Positions 7,919 through 16,486 of a stretch of DNA of 64,000 nucleotides are shown here, in pieces (positions within the stretch are counted from its first letter, which is position 1; every line of letters begins with the position of its first letter). The notes beneath the pieces were generated by a model. The model saw nothing but the letters and a program-made list of their open reading frames with translations, had not been told where the DNA came from and did no database searches. A program made the position numbers and the translations under genes. The DNA comes from Halorutilus salinus (GTDB lineage Archaea > Halobacteriota > Halobacteria > Halobacteriales > Halorutilaceae), in NCBI RefSeq assembly GCF_026242195.1, contig NZ_RKLV01000005.1, positions 124,001 through 188,000 on the forward strand, in the 5' to 3' direction.

Positions 7919-10540
7919 ATGGACATACCCAAGTCGTACGACGCCTCCTCCGCCGAGGAAAGGTGGTGCGAGGAGTGGGACGACGACCTGTACGCGTTCG
8001 ATGAGGACGACGACGCTCCGGAGTACGTTATCGACACGCCGCCGCCGTACCCGACAGGCAACCTGCACATCGGAAACGCTCTCGGCTGGTGCTACATGGA
8101 CTTCGCGGCGCGGTACAGGCGTCTTCAGGGTTACAACGTACTTTTCCCACAGGGATGGGACTGCCACGGTCTTCCGACCGAGGTCAAGGTCGAGGAGAAC
8201 AAAGGTGTCAAGAAGTCCGAGGTACCCCGCGACGAGTTCCGCGGGATGTGTGTCGATCACACGTACGAGATGATAGACGAGATGAAGGAGACTATGGAGA
8301 CGCTCGGCTTCTCTCAGGACTGGGGTCACGAGTACGTTACTATGGAACCCGAGTACTGGGGTGAGACACAGCGGTCTTTCGTCGAGATGGCGGACGAAGG
8401 GTACGCCTACCGTGACCACCATCCGGTAAACTGGTGTCCGCGGTGTGAAACCGCGATCGCCGACGCCGAGGTTGAGCGCGAGGAACGTGACGGTACCCTC
8501 GTCTACCTTACGTTCCCCGGTGTCGACGAGGGGGGCGAAGGTATAGAGATAGCGACTACACGTCCCGAACTCCTGTCGGCGTGCGGTGCCGTCGCCGTCG
8601 AACCCGGCGGTGAGTGGAGCGACCACGTCGGCGATACGGTTGAGGTTCCGTTGTTCGGACAGGAGGTCGACGTAATAGAGGACGAGGAGGTCGACTCCGA
8701 GTTCGGTACGGGTGCTGTCATGATATGCACCTTCGGTGACAAGCAGGACGTCGAGTGGTGGCTTGAGTACGACCTCGAACTCCGTGAGGCTTTCACGCGC
8801 GAAGGGACGCTGACGGGACTCGCCGACGCGTACGAAGGTATGACCGTCGACGAGGCGAAGGAGGCGATAACCGACGACCTACGCGACGAGGGCTACGTCT
8901 ACGACTCCGAAGCCGTCGATCAGAGCGTCGGCGTCTGCTGGCGCTGTGACACGCCTATCGAGATACTCGCCGAGGAGCAGTGGTTCATAGAGGTTCGCCA
9001 AGAGGAGATACTCGAAAAGGCGCGCGAGGTCGACTGGATACCCGATCACGCCTACACGCGTTTCGAGGACTGGACCGAGGGCATGGAGTGGGACTGGGTT
9101 ATCTCGCGCCAGCGCGTCTTTGCAACCCCGTTCCCCGTCTGGTACTGCGACGACTGCGGAGCGCCCTACGTAGCCGACGAGGAAGAGCTACCCGTCGACC
9201 CGACCGAGGAAGAACCCGCCGGTGACTGCGCCGACTGCGGCGGCGACGCTTTCACGCCGGAGGAAGACGTCATGGATACGTGGATGGACTCGTCGATCAC
9301 GGCGATGTACGTCGGCGGATGGGCCGATGGCTTCCGTGAGGACGCCGACTTCTCCCCGACACAGCTACGTGAGCAGGGACACGACATAATACGGACATGG
9401 GCTTTCTACACAGTCCTGCGAACCACAGCGCTCGAAGACGAGATACCGTGGGAGGACGCGCTCGTAAACGGCATGGTCTTCGGTGACGACGGAAACAAGA
9501 TGTCAAAGTCGCGCGGAAACTTCGTACAGCCTGAGGAGGTCGTCGACGAGTACGGTGCGGACGCGTTCAGACAGGCGATGGCGTCGGCGGGGCGTCCGGG
9601 AAGCGACATACAGTTCCAGTGGAAGGAGGTCGAACGCGCATCCAAGTTCCTTACCAAGACGTGGAACATACACCGTTTCGCCGTCCCGCACGTCGCAAAG
9701 GATGTCTACGACTACGACCCCGACGATCCGCCCGAACTACGTCTCGCCGACAGATGGATACTGTCACGTCTCACACGCGTCCTCGACGGCGTCGAGGAGG
9801 ACATGGACGCGTACAGGTACGACTCGGCTCTACAGGCGATCCGTGAGTTCACGTGGAACGAACTCGCCGACGACTACCTCGAACTCGTCAAGGGACGTCT
9901 GTACGAGGAGGACGGCGAAGGCAACCAAGCCGTCCGTTGGACTCTCCGTACCGTCCTCGAAGCTGTCGCGGTCTCCGTCTCACCTTTCGCGCCGTTCTTC
10001 GCCGAGGAACTCTACGACGCCTTCTACGACGGGAGCGTCCACACCGCCGACTGGCGCGACGTCGACATGCTAGACGAGTCCGCGGAGGAGAAAGGCGATG
10101 TTCTCGCCGGTGTCGTCGCCTCCGTACGGCGTTGGAAGAGCGACGAGGGTATGGCGCTCAACGCCGAGATCGGACGTGTCGAAGTGTACACCGACGGTGG
10201 CTTCGACGGTTCGGACGCCTCGAACGCACTCAACGCCGACGTCGTCGTCAAGGACGGCGAACCCGAACTCGAAGAGGTTCCCGTCGAACTCGACCCCGAT
10301 ATGAGCATTCTGGGTCCCCGGTTCCGCGACTCGGCGGGCGAGGTCGTCGGTGCGCTCAAGAAACGCGACCCCGCCGAGGTTGCGCGCGAGAAGGAAGACG
10401 GCACCGTCGGCGTGGAGGTCGACGGCGAGACGGTCGGGATAGACGCCGACGCCGTCGAGGTCGTAAACGAACTCCGTAGCGGCGGCGAGGAGGTTGAGGC
10501 TGTCGAGACGGAGGGAGCGACCGTACTCGTCTTCAGGTAG
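7919..10540 (+). CDS. valS: Valyl-tRNA synthetase
   Basis: 873 residues, the usual archaeal length. This class I synthetase charges tRNA-Val with valine in the cytoplasm. The HIGH signature is HIGN (50-53) within PPPYPTGNLHIGN, and KMSKS is at 527-531 followed by RGNFV. GTGAVMICTFGDKQD in the editing insert, together with DWGHEYVTM and ATTRPELLSAC, marks valine rather than isoleucine or leucine specificity and the CP1 editing domain. Cysteine pairs around residues 180 and 400-440 look like zinc knuckles. The anticodon-binding domain starts near 610. The gene ends overlapping the convergent small membrane-protein gene by 8 bases. Confidence 0.95.
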   Translation: MDIPKSYDASSAEERWCEEWDDDLYAFDEDDDAPEYVIDTPPPYPTGNLHIGNALGWCYMDFAARYRRLQGYNVLFPQGWDCHGLPTEVKVEENKGVKKSEVPRDEFRGMCVDHTYEMIDEMKETMETLGFSQDWGHEYVTMEPEYWGETQRSFVEMADEGYAYRDHHPVNWCPRCETAIADAEVEREERDGTLVYLTFPGVDEGGEGIEIATTRPELLSACGAVAVEPGGEWSDHVGDTVEVPLFGQEVDVIEDEEVDSEFGTGAVMICTFGDKQDVEWWLEYDLELREAFTREGTLTGLADAYEGMTVDEAKEAITDDLRDEGYVYDSEAVDQSVGVCWRCDTPIEILAEEQWFIEVRQEEILEKAREVDWIPDHAYTRFEDWTEGMEWDWVISRQRVFATPFPVWYCDDCGAPYVADEEELPVDPTEEEPAGDCADCGGDAFTPEEDVMDTWMDSSITAMYVGGWADGFREDADFSPTQLREQGHDIIRTWAFYTVLRTTALEDEIPWEDALVNGMVFGDDGNKMSKSRGNFVQPEEVVDEYGADAFRQAMASAGRPGSDIQFQWKEVERASKFLTKTWNIHRFAVPHVAKDVYDYDPDDPPELRLADRWILSRLTRVLDGVEEDMDAYRYDSALQAIREFTWNELADDYLELVKGRLYEEDGEGNQAVRWTLRTVLEAVAVSVSPFAPFFAEELYDAFYDGSVHTADWRDVDMLDESAEEKGDVLAGVVASVRRWKSDEGMALNAEIGRVEVYTDGGFDGSDASNALNADVVVKDGEPELEEVPVELDPDMSILGPRFRDSAGEVVGALKKRDPAEVAREKEDGTVGVEVDGETVGIDADAVEVVNELRSGGEEVEAVETEGATVLVFR

Positions 10541-10862
10541 AGTCGTCCGACCGCGTCGCGGACGCGCGCAGAACGAGGTAGTAGACGCCTACGACAGCGC
10601 CTACGACGGGCAACGTACACGCCGCGATCAGGCGGAACGAAGGTCCCCAGAGGTAGTTCTTCGCCGTAAGAACTTCCGCCTGTCTGTAGACACCGTACGG
10701 TACGAGGAACTGACCCACCGCACCCGTTACGAGCGCGACGTAGAAGGGCGTCCCTCCACCCCATGTGACGATGACGGTAGGGAGCGCGACGGCGATCAGG
10801 AGAACGCCGGCGGCGACGGAGGTAAGCGACGCGTACTCGTCCCTTCCGACGGGATACGCCAT
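10533..10862 (-). CDS. Small integral membrane protein
   Basis: 109 residues with three hydrophobic segments (about 15-36, 42-62 and 76-100) and short charged ends. I do not recognise the family. It is convergent with valS, overlapping it by 8 bases, and stands alone on its strand. Confidence 0.6.
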   Translation of the reverse strand: MAYPVGRDEYASLTSVAAGVLLIAVALPTVIVTWGGGTPFYVALVTGAVGQFLVPYGVYRQAEVLTAKNYLWGPSFRLIAACTLPVVGAVVGVYYLVLRASATRSDDST

Positions 10863-10943
10863 GATCGAAACCGTGCGTGTCGCGTATTAAGGCTTCCGTC
10901 GTTCCGTAACAGATATACGGGACGTTGGCATAGCACGGGTACA

Positions 10944-11018
10944 GGGATCGTGGGGTAGCCTGGCCCATCCTCGGCCGCTGGGGGCGGTCGGACTCGAGTT
11001 CAAGTCTCGACGATCCCA
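10944..11018 (+). tRNA. tRNA-Pro (anticodon GGG)
   Basis: The acceptor stem GGGATCG pairs with CGATCCC at the 3' end, and the discriminator base is A. The anticodon stem GGCCG/CGGTC closes loop CTGGGGG, giving GGG at positions 34-36. The T arm TCGAG-TTCAAGT-CTCGA is intact. CCA is not encoded and no intron is visible. A TATA-like GATATAC lies about 30 bases upstream (near 10911). A second proline tRNA, TGG, occurs at 58070 with the same GGAC variable loop. Confidence 0.93.
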
Positions 11019-11063
11019 TGCTTTCTGCACAAGACGTAATAGCTCTCATCCCCGATTTTAACC

Positions 11064-11969
11064 ATGAACGTTGTTTCGCTCCTACCCTCGGCAACAGAGA
11101 TGGTGTACACCGTCGGTGCTGAACCCGTCGGTGTCTCACACGAATGCGACCATCCGCCCGACGCGCGCCGGAAGCCTTCGGTAACCTCGACGCGCGTCGA
11201 CACCGAGGGAACGAGCGCCGAAATAAACGAGGGTGTCGCGGAAGAGAGTGACGGCGACGGCATCTACTCCGTGGACACCGGTACGCTCGATGAACTCGAC
11301 CCCGACGTGGTTCTGACGCAGGAGGTCTGCGATGTCTGCGCAGTCGGAAACAGGACGGTCAGTGAAGCCGTCGAAGACATCGACGCGTCGCCGCGTGTCG
11401 TCTCCTTGCATTCACACACCGTCGACGGTGTTCTCGACGACATCCGCACCGTCGGTGAGGCTGTTGGACGGGAGGAGGAAGCCCAAGAAGCCGTCGCAAA
11501 CCTCCGTGAGAGGCTCGACCGTCTACGCGAAAGAGCCGAACCGCTCCCCGACGAACGCACCGTCGTACTCGACTGGCTCGAACCACCGATGGTCGCGGGA
11601 CACTGGGTACCCGAACTCGTCGAGACAGCGGGCGGTGACTACCCGCTCGCATCGCCCGGAGATGTCTCTACAGTCCGCGACTGGGACGAGATAATCGACA
11701 CCGCACCCGAGACGCTCGTCGCCGCCCCGTGTGGTTTCGATCTGGCTCAGACGGTCGAGAACTTCGATGAGATAGCCGAACGCGACGGCTGGAGGGAGAT
11801 ACCCGCAGTCGAACGCGGGCGCGGTTACGCCGCCGACGGTAACGCCTACTTCAATCGTCCGGGACCGCGTCTCGTCGACACAGCCGAGGTTCTCGCGTGC
11901 TGTCTCCATCCCGACGAGTTCGGTAGCCCGCCCGCGGACACGGCGGCGGCACCTGTGCGTATACGTTAG
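11064..11969 (+). CDS. BtuF-like cobalamin-binding periplasmic-fold protein
   Basis: 301 residues of the helical-backbone (class III) metal/B12-receptor fold: N-terminal RVVSLLPSATE-type motif (here NVVSLLPSATEMVYTVGA), VGVSHECDHPP, and PDVVLTQEVCDVCAV. It belongs to the BtuF/FepB group but lacks a signal peptide or lipobox, so it is probably cytoplasmic, as in related haloarchaeal cobamide-binding proteins. No ABC permease or ATPase adjoins it. It follows tRNA-Pro by 45 bases and overlaps the convergent cupin gene by 4 bases. Confidence 0.75.
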   Translation: MNVVSLLPSATEMVYTVGAEPVGVSHECDHPPDARRKPSVTSTRVDTEGTSAEINEGVAEESDGDGIYSVDTGTLDELDPDVVLTQEVCDVCAVGNRTVSEAVEDIDASPRVVSLHSHTVDGVLDDIRTVGEAVGREEEAQEAVANLRERLDRLRERAEPLPDERTVVLDWLEPPMVAGHWVPELVETAGGDYPLASPGDVSTVRDWDEIIDTAPETLVAAPCGFDLAQTVENFDEIAERDGWREIPAVERGRGYAADGNAYFNRPGPRLVDTAEVLACCLHPDEFGSPPADTAAAPVRIR

Positions 11970-12337
11970 GCGTCTTCGAGTATCACGCCGTCGTCCTTCA
12001 CGGGCGGAGCACCGACGATGAAGACGCGCGAAGCCTCACGTGCGACGAGTCGGCGCGGTTCGTCGGGCGAGACGGAGACGAAGCCGCCTTCATCGACGAC
12101 GAACGTATCCGCCTCATCCGCTTCACCGACCTCGAACCCGACTCTCCCTTCTACGACGTGGTAGATCTCCTCCTGTTCGCCCTGTCTGTGTCTGAATACG
12201 GCGTCGCCTTCGTCGAGAACCCAGAGGTTCGACCTCGTCTCTTCGGTTTGGAGATGGTAGCCTACGGGAAGAACCTCGGCGTCGGTGGCTTCGAGACCTG
12301 CAGGCTCTACCTCGTCGGCGTTGACCTTTCGGTACAT
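11966..12337 (-). CDS. Single-domain cupin protein
   Basis: 123 residues with a cupin_2-type core: EEIYHVVEGRVGFEVG followed by DEGGFVSVSPDEPRRLVA. The usual first-motif histidines are only partly kept (FRHRQGEQEEIYHV). Metal binding is therefore uncertain, and no substrate can be assigned. It is convergent with the BtuF-like gene and divergent from mqnE, 81 bases away. Confidence 0.7.
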   Translation of the reverse strand: MYRKVNADEVEPAGLEATDAEVLPVGYHLQTEETRSNLWVLDEGDAVFRHRQGEQEEIYHVVEGRVGFEVGEADEADTFVVDEGGFVSVSPDEPRRLVAREASRVFIVGAPPVKDDGVILEDA

Positions 12338-12418
12338 ACATGCTCTACGTCGACGGGCGGTGAATTACTTTCGGTCGTCTTCAGGAAGGTATTTGGGGAA
12401 AGAGAACGTATACAGAGT

Positions 12419-13549
12419 ATGAAAGCCGTCCGCGACCCCCGTCTCGAACAGGTCGCCGAGAAGGTCGAGAACGGTGACCGTCTGACACGCGAAGACGGTG
12501 TCGCTCTGTACGAAACAGACGACCTGCTCGGTCTTGGACGTATCGCGGACGAAGCGAGACGTGAACGCGTCGGCGAAGAGGTCTACTTCTCTGTCAACAA
12601 GAAGCTATACCACACCAACGTATGCGCCCTTGACTGCGACTTCTGCGCATTCTACGAGAACCCCGGCGACGAAGACGCTGAGGAACGTACCCCCGAAGCG
12701 ATGGCGGAGGAGGTCGCGGAGTACGCCGACGTAATCTCGTCGGTTCATATCGTAGGCGGTCAGCATCCGGCGTGGCAGATAGGCTACTTCGAGGATCTGT
12801 TTAGCGCAATAAAACGCGAGGCACCCGACGTACATATCAAGGCTCTGACCGCCTCCGAGATAGCGTGGATAGCCAAGCTAAGCGAACTCACCGTCGAGGA
12901 GGTACTCCGTAGACTCAACGACGCCGGACTCGACTCGATGCCCGGCGGAGGCGCTGAGATATTCGCCGAGGAGGTACGTGAGGAGATCTGCCCCAAGAAG
13001 GACTCCGCGGATCGCTGGCTCGACGTTCACAGAACGGCGCACTCGCTCGGCTTGAACACGAACGCCACTATGCTGTACGGACACGTCGAGGAAGCCGAAC
13101 ACCGCGTCGACCACCTACTACGCCTGCGCGACCTACAGGACGAGACGGGCGGCTTCCGGTGTTTCATACCCCTGTCGTACCAGATGGACAACAACGAACT
13201 CGGTGACCGTGTCGAGCACGGCGCGACGGGTAGGCTTGACCTCAAGACCATCGCGGTGGCGCGTCTACTCCTCGACAACTTCCGCGGTGTACGCGCCTAC
13301 AGGATGGTGATTGGCGAGAAGCTATGTCAGGTGGGTCTCGACTACGGCGCGAACGACGTTGGCGGGTCGCTGATGGAGGAACGTATACAGAAGAAGGCGG
13401 GTAGCGGGACACGTCAGGACGTAGGACGATCCGAGATGGTTCATATGGTACGTGACGCAGGACGCGTTCCCGTAGAGCGCGATGAGATGTACGGTGTCGT
13501 CGAACGTTTCGACAGAAACGAAAACGAGACCGCCACCGCCGACGACTGA
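12419..13549 (+). CDS. mqnE: Aminofutalosine synthase MqnE (radical SAM)
   Basis: 376 residues from the ATG at 12419; upstream in-frame sequence runs antisense through the cupin gene and is not coding. The radical-SAM cysteines are C69, C73 and C76 (NVCALDCDFCAF). HIKALTASEIAWIAKLS, DSMPGGGAEIF and NATMLYGHVEEAEHR match MqnE rather than MqnC, CofG or CofH. MqnE joins 3-((1-carboxyvinyl)oxy)benzoate to SAM in the futalosine route to menaquinone. The next gene starts 2 bases after this stop, so the two form an operon. No other mqn gene is visible in the window. Confidence 0.85.
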   Translation: MKAVRDPRLEQVAEKVENGDRLTREDGVALYETDDLLGLGRIADEARRERVGEEVYFSVNKKLYHTNVCALDCDFCAFYENPGDEDAEERTPEAMAEEVAEYADVISSVHIVGGQHPAWQIGYFEDLFSAIKREAPDVHIKALTASEIAWIAKLSELTVEEVLRRLNDAGLDSMPGGGAEIFAEEVREEICPKKDSADRWLDVHRTAHSLGLNTNATMLYGHVEEAEHRVDHLLRLRDLQDETGGFRCFIPLSYQMDNNELGDRVEHGATGRLDLKTIAVARLLLDNFRGVRAYRMVIGEKLCQVGLDYGANDVGGSLMEERIQKKAGSGTRQDVGRSEMVHMVRDAGRVPVERDEMYGVVERFDRNENETATADD

Positions 13550-13551
13550 CG

Positions 13552-14892
13552 ATGGAGGGGTTCGATGTAGCGGTTGTCGGGGGCGGACCCGCCGGTTCAT
13601 CGGCGGCGCGTGAGGCGGCGAAGACCGAGAACGTCGTCGTCTTTGAGAAGGGCGTACGCCGCGAAGACCGCGACGGTATAGGCGCGGACTCGACCGACGC
13701 CGCGGGCTTCCTCGACTACTGGTTCGAGGTCGCTGACTTCGACCCTGAGTTTCTCGAAGAGATGCCCGTCCTGCGCGAGATAGACCGCGCCGAGTTCATC
13801 GGTCCGACGGTCAGAACGAGTATGCGTGACACAGGTATCGACTCGTGGTACGACGGCTTCGGTGTAACCTTCGATCGCGTCGCCACCGACGATCTTCTGC
13901 GCGAACGCGCCGAGGAACGCGGTGCCGAGTACAGGATCGGCGGGACGGTACGCGGCGTGGAGACGCGGCGCACGACGGACGGTTTCGTTCACGAACTCAC
14001 GGTTGCGGGAGGTGAGAACGTCCGCGCCGACTACCTCGTTCTCGCTGACGGACCGTCGAGGCGCGTTACGCTACCGACGCTCGCGCAGTTCGGTGATACA
14101 GGCGTCAAGGACGCTCTTAACCCCGCGGAGGCGAACCATATCGCGTATCAAGAGCACAGGCGTTTCCCCGACGAACTGTTCGAGGACGACGTACTGCGTT
14201 TCTGGTGGGGTGCCATACCCGGCGAGACGGCGTACCCGTGGTACTTCCCCAACGACGGTAACGTCGCACGCGTCGGCGTCACTGTGCCACGCGACGTGGC
14301 GGTTGACGACGGCGACGCGTACGCCCTCCTCAACGACGACGAAACAGCCAAGCCGAGCGAGTACGTCCACCGTCTCTTGGAGAACGAGTACCCGGAGTAC
14401 GGATTAGACGACTTCCCTTTAGTCGAGAACCGCGGTAAGGACGGTGGTGTCGAAAGCTACCCTATATCCTCGGCGTCCCCTATCGAGTCACCGACACGCG
14501 CCGGCGTCCTCGTCACGGGCGGCGCGATGGGTACGACGAGCGCCTTCCACGAGGGCGGATACCATCTCGCCGTACGGACGGGAAAGATAGCCGGACGCGT
14601 AATCGCCGAGGACCGCGTCACGGAGTACAACGACGACTGGCGCGAAGCCGTCGGCGACGAGGTGTCACGTAACGTCGGCTTGTCACGTCTCGTGAGCGGG
14701 TACACCCCCGACGACTGGGACACGATCATCGGACACGCGAAGGCGGCGCTTGAAGGCGGCTGGCTGAAACGCCTCCGACACGTCCCCGCTATACTCCTTC
14801 TCCAGCGCAGGTATTCGCGTCTGCGTTCCGACTACGTCGCCGTACATGAGGAGGAGTACGAACCGGGTTCGGTTCCAATGGCGACGAAGTAG
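13552..14892 (+). CDS. Geranylgeranyl-reductase-family flavoprotein
   Basis: 446 residues. The N-terminal FAD-binding motif is VAVVGGGPAGSSAA. YPWYFP near residue 225 matches the aromatic/PxWFP motif of geranylgeranyl reductases, and VLVTGGAMGTTSAFHEGG is the second FAD contact. The family reduces prenyl double bonds of archaeal lipids, chlorophyll or menaquinone side chains. Because it abuts mqnE with 2 bases between, I infer that it saturates the menaquinone tail; a role in archaeol synthesis remains possible. Confidence 0.75.
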   Translation: MEGFDVAVVGGGPAGSSAAREAAKTENVVVFEKGVRREDRDGIGADSTDAAGFLDYWFEVADFDPEFLEEMPVLREIDRAEFIGPTVRTSMRDTGIDSWYDGFGVTFDRVATDDLLRERAEERGAEYRIGGTVRGVETRRTTDGFVHELTVAGGENVRADYLVLADGPSRRVTLPTLAQFGDTGVKDALNPAEANHIAYQEHRRFPDELFEDDVLRFWWGAIPGETAYPWYFPNDGNVARVGVTVPRDVAVDDGDAYALLNDDETAKPSEYVHRLLENEYPEYGLDDFPLVENRGKDGGVESYPISSASPIESPTRAGVLVTGGAMGTTSAFHEGGYHLAVRTGKIAGRVIAEDRVTEYNDDWREAVGDEVSRNVGLSRLVSGYTPDDWDTIIGHAKAALEGGWLKRLRHVPAILLLQRRYSRLRSDYVAVHEEEYEPGSVPMATK

Positions 14893-15067
14893 ACGACGCC
14901 TATACCGCCCACGGTGGGTCGAGGTGAAAGCCGCTGTCGGTGAGACGGCGTACCGACGAGGAATGCCGTAGGACGGAACACTCAACCCTACGGCGGTCAG
15001 GTCACCGACGGAAGCGGGGAGGTGACGGAGAGAGCTACGCCCCGCGTTCCTAACTTCTTACGGGAGG
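14893..15067 (+). other. Hairpin-rich gap, possible IS200/IS605 right-end remnant
   Basis: No gene fits here. The gap contains GTCGGT...ACCGAC (14936-14941 with 14952-14957), then GAGGAAT followed by an 8-bp perfect hairpin GCCGTAGG/CCTACGGC with a 14-base loop (about 14965-14994), then GGTCAGGTCA. A second inverted repeat GTCACC/GGTGAC follows at 15001-15026. The order GAGGAAT, hairpin, AGGTCA recalls right ends of haloarchaeal tnpB-carrying elements, where the transposon end also forms the guide RNA scaffold. No TnpA or TnpB coding sequence remains. An unrelated structured RNA is also possible. Confidence 0.3.
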
Positions 15068-15074
15068 TTTTTAT
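15068..15074 (+). promoter_or_regulatory. TATA-like box of purD
   Basis: TTTTTAT lies 23-29 bases before the purD ATG at 15097, as for a leaderless transcript. Confidence 0.4.
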
Positions 15075-15096
15075 CCCCTGCAACGTAGTTACGCGT

Positions 15097-16485
15097 ATGA
15101 AGGTACTCGTGATCGGCTCAGGAGGTAGGGAGCACGCGATAACACGTGCGCTCGCCGCGTCCGATGTCGTCGAAGAGGTACACGCCGCAGTCTCTAACCG
15201 AAATCCGGGAATCGTCGAACTCGCCGACTCCGTACGAGAACTCGATACCAACTCGCCGGACGAGGTCGTGGGGTATGCAAACGAGGCGGATGTTAGCTAC
15301 GCCGTCGTCGGTCCCGAAGCCCCTCTCGAAGCGGGCGTCGTCGACGCTCTCGAAGAAGCGGGCGTCTACGGCTTCGGTCCGCGCGCCGCCGACGCACGTA
15401 TAGAGACCGACAAGGCGTGGGCGCGGCGTTTCATGGGCGAGAACGGCGTAGACGGCACGCCCGACTTCGAGGTCTTTGACGACGCCGACGAGACGGCGGA
15501 GTACGTCGTCGCACAGGACGACGACGTCGCTGTCAAGCCCCACGGTCTGACGGGCGGAAAGGGCGTACGCGTCACGGGCGACCAGATGACACACGACGAA
15601 GCCGCCGAGTACGTCCGCGACAGCGACTGGGACGACTGGGTTGTTGAAGAACGTCTCGTGGGCGAGGAGTTCACGTTACAGGCGTTCGTGGCGAACGGTG
15701 AGATACGTCCCTCGCCCGCCGTACAGGATCACAAACGCGCCTACGAGGGCGACGAGGGTCCGAACACGGGCGGTATGGGTAGCTACAACGACGCCGGACG
15801 CCTGCTTCCGTTCATGGACGAGGAAGAGTACGACGACGCCCTCGGTATCATGGAACAGGTCGTCGAAGGTCTCGACGACTACCGCGGCGTCCTTTACGGA
15901 CAGTTCATGCTGACCGACGAGGGTCCAAAGGTCGTCGAGTTCAACGCGCGTTTCGGCGACCCCGAAGCTATGAACGTCCTGCCCTTGCTCGAAACCGACT
16001 TCGGCGAACTCGTACGCGGCGCGAGCGAAGGCGAGATGCCGCCGGTTACGTTCGCCGAACGTGCGACCGTCTGTAAGTATATCGTTCCCGACGGCTATCC
16101 GACCGACCCGGAGGCGGGAGCTGAGATAGATATCGACGTAGAGGGCGACGACGGTACGCTCGTCTTCTACGCGAGCGTTGATGGGCGAAGCCCATCCGCA
16201 GGTCAGAACACAGGAGGTTCTGACGACGTTGATGAGCGAAGCCCATCCGCAGGTCAGAACACAGGAGGTTCTGACGACGTTGACGCGCGTGACGGGAAGC
16301 TGTACACCACCACGTCGCGCGCCGTCGCCGTCGTCGGACTGGGCGACACCATCTCGGAGGCTGAGGAGCGCGCAGAGACGGCGCTCGACGACGTTGGCGA
16401 AGGTCTCCGAGTCAGGCACGACATAGGGAAGCCCGACGTCGTACAGAAACGCGTCGACCATATCCGGGAACTGCGGGGTGAGTGA
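15097..16485 (+). CDS. purD: Phosphoribosylamine-glycine ligase with an in-frame repeat insertion
   Basis: 462 residues from the ATG at 15097. PurD joins glycine to phosphoribosylamine with ATP in purine synthesis. The N domain begins MKVLVIGSGGREHAI; the ATP-grasp core shows PHGLTGGKGVRV, GPNTGGMGSY and VVEFNARFGDPE. In the C-terminal domain, between ASVD and RDGKLYTT, sit two tandem 17-residue repeats (starting GRSPSAGQNT and ERSPSAGQNT) encoded by 51-bp DNA repeats. They are not part of the family and probably form a surface loop. The reading frame is kept. The stop lies 1 base before the ATG of the nucleotidyltransferase. Confidence 0.93.
   Translation: MKVLVIGSGGREHAITRALAASDVVEEVHAAVSNRNPGIVELADSVRELDTNSPDEVVGYANEADVSYAVVGPEAPLEAGVVDALEEAGVYGFGPRAADARIETDKAWARRFMGENGVDGTPDFEVFDDADETAEYVVAQDDDVAVKPHGLTGGKGVRVTGDQMTHDEAAEYVRDSDWDDWVVEERLVGEEFTLQAFVANGEIRPSPAVQDHKRAYEGDEGPNTGGMGSYNDAGRLLPFMDEEEYDDALGIMEQVVEGLDDYRGVLYGQFMLTDEGPKVVEFNARFGDPEAMNVLPLLETDFGELVRGASEGEMPPVTFAERATVCKYIVPDGYPTDPEAGAEIDIDVEGDDGTLVFYASVDGRSPSAGQNTGGSDDVDERSPSAGQNTGGSDDVDARDGKLYTTTSRAVAVVGLGDTISEAEERAETALDDVGEGLRVRHDIGKPDVVQKRVDHIRELRGE
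16177..16278 (+). repeat. Two tandem 51-bp double-hairpin repeats inside purD
   Basis: Units are 16177-16227 and 16228-16278 and differ at one base. Each has GATGGGC-GAA-GCCCATC (16180-16196; one mismatch in unit 2) and GTCAGAAC-7 bases-GTTCTGAC (16202-16224). The length is a multiple of three and adds 34 residues to PurD without breaking it. Two adjacent inverted repeats per unit indicate a palindromic element that entered coding DNA. Confidence 0.85.
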
Positions 16486-16486
16486 G

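Noticed and set aside
7919-10540. Isoleucyl-tRNA synthetase
   Set aside because: HIGN, GTGAVMICTFGDKQD and the overall length match archaeal valine enzymes, not isoleucine enzymes.
10024-11139. 371-codon minus-strand open frame across the end of valS and tRNA-Pro
   Set aside because: It crosses valS, a tRNA and the BtuF start, and its composition (Arg/Ser-rich) is that of an antisense shadow.
12419-13549. F420-synthesis enzyme CofH or MqnC
   Set aside because: The motifs HIKALTASEI, DSMPGGGAEIF and NATMLYGH are those of MqnE, and the neighbour is a prenyl reductase rather than a cof gene.
16177-16278. CRISPR-like repeats
   Set aside because: Two contiguous 51-bp copies without spacers, inside an intact gene, are a tandem coding repeat, not a CRISPR array. 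I saw no array or cas gene anywhere.
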